Below are positions 62,866 to 64,000 of a stretch of DNA of 64,000 nucleotides, one piece after another. Numbering within the stretch: position 1 is the first letter of the stretch; every line of letters begins with the position of its first letter. The position numbers and the translations under genes are program-made. A model generated the notes under the pieces. It had not been told where the DNA came from. It did not search any database and worked only from the letters and a program-made list of their open reading frames with translations. Origin of the DNA: Rhizobium redzepovicii (GTDB lineage Bacteria; Pseudomonadota; Alphaproteobacteria; Rhizobiales; Rhizobiaceae); contig NZ_JAILYH010000003.1 in assembly GCF_019793435.1 (NCBI RefSeq), forward strand, positions 248,001-312,000. Direction: 5' to 3'.

Positions 62866-63519
62866 TCAGGCGGAAAGTCCGCGCTGTTTCAGCCGGACGA
62901 TCTTGAAGAAGCCGTTCGGAAAGACCGGCAGAATCTCGGCAGCGGAAAAATCGCCGCGCCGCTCGGCCCAGGCGAGGATGCGGTGGATGCGGAAAGCGGA
63001 GGACCAGCCGATGTGACGCACCAGCGGCGCCACCGCCGCCTCGATCGCGCCCTGCAGGCCGGCGCCGTCGCCGAGCTTGCTGGCCAGGATGATCTCGCCG
63101 CCCGGCCGCAGCACCCGGGCACATTCGTCGAGAGCCCGCTCGGGCTCGGGGATCAGCGTGATGACGAAGGGCAGGCAAACCGCATCGAAAGACCGGTCGG
63201 CAAAGGCGAGCGCATGCGCATCCATCACCTCGAGCGCGCTGATATGCTGCAGCTTCTCGCGACGCACCTTTTCGCGCGCCCGAGCGATCATGTGTTCGGA
63301 AATGTCGATGCCGGTCACCCGGCAGCGGCTGGGATAGTGTCTGAGGGTCAGGCCGGTGCCGACGCCGACTTCCAGAATATCGGTGCCGGCCGCGGCTGCA
63401 AGCGCCGCCAGTTTGCGGTGGCCGTCGGCAAGGAGGCCGCGATAGACACGGTCATAAACCGGCGCCCAGCGCTGATAGATTTTCTGCTGATCTTCCGGCC
63501 TGCTGCGAAGCTCCGACAT
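62866..63519 (-). CDS. Class I SAM methyltransferase, Rhodobacter PmtA-like
   Basis: A 217-residue methyltransferase. IYQRWAPVYDRVYRGLLADG, ILEVGVGTGLTLRHYP (motif I), GIDISEHMIARA, and LIPEPERALDECARVLRPGGEIILASK match the Rhodobacter-type phosphatidylethanolamine N-methyltransferase, which makes phosphatidylcholine. UbiE-like quinone methylation is an alternative. Start 63519 has GGGAGG upstream. Confidence 0.8.
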   Translation of the reverse strand: MSELRSRPEDQQKIYQRWAPVYDRVYRGLLADGHRKLAALAAAAGTDILEVGVGTGLTLRHYPSRCRVTGIDISEHMIARAREKVRREKLQHISALEVMDAHALAFADRSFDAVCLPFVITLIPEPERALDECARVLRPGGEIILASKLGDGAGLQGAIEAAVAPLVRHIGWSSAFRIHRILAWAERRGDFSAAEILPVFPNGFFKIVRLKQRGLSA

Positions 63520-63628
63520 ACCGCACCTCCCTGACGCCCAGACTTCAACTCCTAAGGGTAGCGTCCGGTTCCCCACGAAATGTGACCGAAGGCACAGATT
63601 CGCGGAGACAGCGCGGTGCCGACGCAGC

Positions 63629-63955
63629 CTATTTTGGCGGCGTGAGGCCAAGCTGTTTGGCGTCCAGTTCGCTACCGATCTCCACGGTTTTCTTCTGCTT
63701 GTCGTAGACGCAGATCTGGGCAACAAGCCCCTTGGCGCCTTTCGGCTTGCCCGTCACCAAAGCCAGCCCGTAGCGGCTGGTGCCGAAGGGATCGACGCTG
63801 GCGGCAGGTCTTTCGAGCGTGACCGCCGCTTCCTTGCACTTGACCTCGACATCGGCTGCCAGCTGTTTCCAGGCATCGTCCGAAGAGGCATGCACCGTAC
63901 CGGAAAGCAGCGGAAGTGCTGCCATGGCCAGAAGCGGGATTATATTCCTGTTCAT
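63629..63955 (-). CDS. Small periplasmic hypothetical protein
   Basis: A 108-residue protein with a signal peptide (NIIPLLAMAALPLLSGTVHA) and a mature domain with two cysteines (VKCKEA, AQICVYD), which may form a disulfide. No family recognised; the compact beta-rich pattern (RYGLALVTGKPKGAKGLVAQ) recalls rhizobial periplasmic binding-type small proteins. Confidence 0.72.
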   Translation of the reverse strand: MNRNIIPLLAMAALPLLSGTVHASSDDAWKQLAADVEVKCKEAAVTLERPAASVDPFGTSRYGLALVTGKPKGAKGLVAQICVYDKQKKTVEIGSELDAKQLGLTPPK

Positions 63956-64000
63956 ATCGGGTCTCCGTTGCAGTGAATCGCCGGGGAAACGGTTTTCGAG

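Noticed and set aside
1..64000. tRNA, rRNA, CRISPR, prophage or transposase genes
   Set aside because: None found by eye; the repeats present are short palindromic mosaic elements without regular spacers and no transposase-like frame was seen. A covariance or profile scan could still find something small.

Overview
The window is high-GC alphaproteobacterial DNA, almost certainly the chromosome or a chromid of a Rhizobium of the R. etli / R. leguminosarum group. The basis is the gene content (a zinc-binding R. etli-type asparaginase, an Ohr/OhrR pair, a cold-shock gene next to rpsU, ligase-associated exonuclease plus ATP-dependent ligase, an Omp25-type porin) and the families of intergenic mosaic repeats. 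One of these, a two-palindrome element of about 110 bp, matches the Rhizobium RIME1 class. I see no rRNA, tRNA, CRISPR array, phage module or transposase gene. Assignments come from motif and family recognition only; no database was searched.

Layout. 0.1-8.5 kb: an orphan ParD-like antitoxin, an EAL-CBS-GGDEF protein, a quinone oxidoreductase, two MFS transporters around a cysteine-rich HTH regulator, and an asparaginase. 8.5-17 kb: a nitrilase-family amidohydrolase, a DeoR repressor with an operator array, a Phd/VapC toxin-antitoxin pair, three GST-like proteins, a frameshifted phosphodiester glycosidase, a GNAT and a LysR regulator. 17-30.7 kb: a Tat-exported beta-helix protein, a PAS-GAF-GGDEF-EAL protein, a glycerophosphodiesterase, two alpha/beta hydrolases, the exonuclease/ligase pair, tandem L,D-transpeptidases, and cspA with rpsU. 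30.7-35.6 kb: ohrR/ohr, a MarR regulator divergent from a DUF899 protein, DUF1579 and VOC proteins, and a porin. 35.7-41.4 kb: two ABC-F ATPases separated by an accessory insertion, then a HigBA-like pair. 41.5-51.2 kb: a HerA-like ATPase, a NUDIX hydrolase, zwf, tam and a CBS/hemolysin protein, followed by a stretch with gene remnants, a cupin and an alcohol dehydrogenase. 51.4-64 kb: a class IV aminotransferase, a LysR-controlled EmrAB-type pump with an adenylate cyclase, nadE, a GST/TetR divergon, an MFS/NTF2-like divergon, TauE, a SAM methyltransferase and a small secreted protein.

How it works together. The gene set is mostly stress, detoxification and signalling: organic peroxide defence (ohr/ohrR), several GSTs, efflux pumps, two c-di-GMP proteins, one nucleotide cyclase, cell-wall cross-linking enzymes and DNA repair. 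Many regulator/target pairs are divergent with recognisable dyads between them.

The most interesting signal is upstream of the first ABC-F gene (35750-37276, minus strand). A 23-codon leader ORF with a near-consensus Shine-Dalgarno ends inside a perfect 10-bp hairpin. Two further segments downstream can pair in alternative ways, the last lying just upstream of the ABC-F ribosome binding site. This resembles erm-type ribosome-mediated attenuation. Next to it, a roughly 310-340 bp direct repeat (the 3' end of the second ABC-F gene plus the promoter region of the first) brackets a lower-GC insertion carrying one unknown membrane-protein gene.
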